NCBI GenBank assembly: GCA_023412175.1
Contig: JAEYOB010000450.1
Location: 1-8,654 of the forward strand
Direction of reading: 5' to 3'
Length of the DNA: 8,654 nucleotides
Origin: Pseudomonadota bacterium
GTDB taxonomy: Bacteria; Pseudomonadota; Alphaproteobacteria; Azospirillales; Azospirillaceae
Positions 7,747 to 8,654 of the stretch are shown here, piece after piece. Each line of letters begins with the position of its first letter. Position 1 is the first letter of the stretch. Under the pieces are notes generated by a model. It was not told where the DNA came from, did no database searches, and saw nothing but the letters and a program-made list of their open reading frames with translations. The translations under genes and the position numbers were made by a program.

Positions 7747-8654
7747 ATGAGGCGGAGTCCCGATCAGCGTTTGCCCCCCCGCGCGCTCTCCACTGCGCAG
7801 AGGGGAAGGGGCAGGGTGGGGGCAGGTGCGGCCCTGCTGTTCCTGGCGCTCCTTCCCGCCCCCGCGCTGGCCGGTGAGGATAGCGACCTCGATCTCATCC
7901 CCGACGCGCTGACGGCGCCGGACGCCGTACCCGCCGCCACCCCTCCCGCCGCTGCCTTGGGCGCGGGAGGCTCGTACAAGGCGTCGCTGGAGGCGGCGCC
8001 GCGCGCGGTGTTCTGGCGCCATGACGTGGCGGTGCCGCCGCCCGACCGCACCGAGCCGCGCTGGACCGGCCGGCTCAGCCTGGACACGCGCGCCGAGTGG
8101 CGTCTGTCCGACGTCTGGAAGGCGGTGTTCGCCGACCGTTTCGACCAGGGGCTGGCCGAGGGGCGCGACCCGCGCCTTGCCGACGGGCGCAACACGCTGA
8201 AGGAAGCCTATGTCACCTGGGCGCCGCCGGTCTCGAACGCCTATCTGGACCTTGGCCGGGTCAACGCGCGGAACGGCGTGGCGCTGGGCTTCAACCCCAC
8301 CGACCTGTTCCGCGCCGGGGCGGTACGCTCCTTCATCTCCGCCGACCCGGCGGTGCTGCGCGAGCAGCGGCTCGGCGCGCTGATGGCGCGGGGGCAGGCG
8401 GTGTGGAGCGGCGGCTCATTCACCGCGATCTATGCGCCCAAGGTGGCGGACGGCGGCCGCGTGCCGTCCGACTCCCCCTTCGCGCTGGGCTTCGAGCGCA
8501 CCAACTGGCAGGACCGCATCCTGCTGAAGGGCGCGGCCGGGCTGGCCGAGGATCTGGCGCCGGAGCTGCTGGTCTCCCGCGCCGATGGCGAGCCGGCGCG
8601 GTTCGGCATCAACCTGACGCGCGGTGTCGGCGACGCGCTGGTGCTGTATGGCGA
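7747..8654 (+). CDS. Exported protein, probable outer-membrane beta-barrel (3' end outside window)
   Basis: Open to the window end: 302 codons plus two bases. It begins with a long basic stretch (1-23) and a hydrophobic core ending LLPAPALA, likely cut after A42. An Ala/Pro-rich linker (about 54-75) follows. The rest has alternating hydrophobic/polar strands and turn motifs of outer-membrane barrels: WTGRLSLDTRAEWRL, NTLKEAYVTWAPP, NAYLDLGRVNARNGVALGFNPTD (two parts around 164-185), FRAGAVRSFISADPAVLREQRLGAL, GSFTAIYAPKV and FGINLTRG. Comparable segments occur in uncharacterised porin-like or DUF1302/alginate-export-like proteins, but I cannot name the family. The ATG at 7747 has GGAG eight bases upstream. 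A GTG at 7816 would skip a palindromic repeat that makes up much of the N-terminal extension. It follows the LolA-like gene by 16 bases, so it is probably the outer-membrane end of the same system. Confidence 0.78.
   Translation, partial: MRRSPDQRLPPRALSTAQRGRGRVGAGAALLFLALLPAPALAGEDSDLDLIPDALTAPDAVPAATPPAAALGAGGSYKASLEAAPRAVFWRHDVAVPPPDRTEPRWTGRLSLDTRAEWRLSDVWKAVFADRFDQGLAEGRDPRLADGRNTLKEAYVTWAPPVSNAYLDLGRVNARNGVALGFNPTDLFRAGAVRSFISADPAVLREQRLGALMARGQAVWSGGSFTAIYAPKVADGGRVPSDSPFALGFERTNWQDRILLKGAAGLAEDLAPELLVSRADGEPARFGINLTRGVGDALVLYG
7765..7830. repeat. Palindromic intergenic-type repeat, apparently inside the barrel gene's 5' end
   Basis: The stretch contains a near-perfect hairpin at 7787-7806 (TCTCCACTGCGCAGAGGGGA, one A-A mismatch and one wobble), flanked by a C-run (7774-7780) and by AAGGGGCAGGGTGGGGGCAGG. 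Read on the minus strand it translates in one frame to PHPAPSPLRSGERA. That resembles the PHPNPLPxxGEGA peptide often produced when the widespread GC-rich proteobacterial intergenic palindromes are translated. Membership of that repeat class is a pattern judgement; other genomic copies cannot be checked here. Confidence 0.5.

Overview
The window is about 8.65 kb of high-GC, densely coding chromosomal DNA. Codon use, the presence of an outer membrane and the mix of gene families point to a Gram-negative proteobacterium. An alphaproteobacterium of the Azospirillum/Rhodospirillales type is my best guess, but there is no rRNA or marker gene to prove it. I see no tRNA, rRNA, CRISPR array, transposase, phage gene or origin.

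Left half (1-3867, minus strand): a nutrient-sensing module reading right to left. It comprises btsS (LytS-type membrane histidine kinase), btsR (LytTR response regulator, start codon overlapping the btsS stop) and, after a 174-bp gap, sdaC (serine:H+ symporter of the HAAAP family, complete except for its stop codon, which falls at the window edge). The gap before sdaC carries a 20-bp-period tandem repeat that is a good candidate for the BtsR target. In E. coli BtsSR senses pyruvate and controls the pyruvate transporter BtsT; here the linked transporter is a serine carrier. From memory, two of the four residues reported to bind pyruvate in E. coli BtsS are replaced.

Right half (4001-8654, plus strand): a TetR/AcrR-family repressor is followed by a tight operon of four envelope genes. 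These are a MacB/LolD-type ABC ATPase, a FtsX/MacB-type permease (ATGA overlap with the ATPase), an exported LolA-like protein (PF17131 type), and an exported protein that looks like an outer-membrane beta-barrel and runs off the window end. Between the repressor and the ATPase lie two CGTACCG/CGGTACG palindromes. One fills the 17-bp spacer of a candidate promoter and the other sits at the expected transcription start. A degenerate third copy lies just upstream of the tetR GTG start. This is the layout expected of a repressor controlling both itself and the operon.

Together the four genes would give an inner-membrane ATP-driven extractor, a periplasmic carrier and an outer-membrane protein, that is, a possible ligand-induced trans-envelope route for a lipid-like or other hydrophobic substrate. 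The parts are known families; I do not recognise this combination as a characterised system, and the substrate is unknown.
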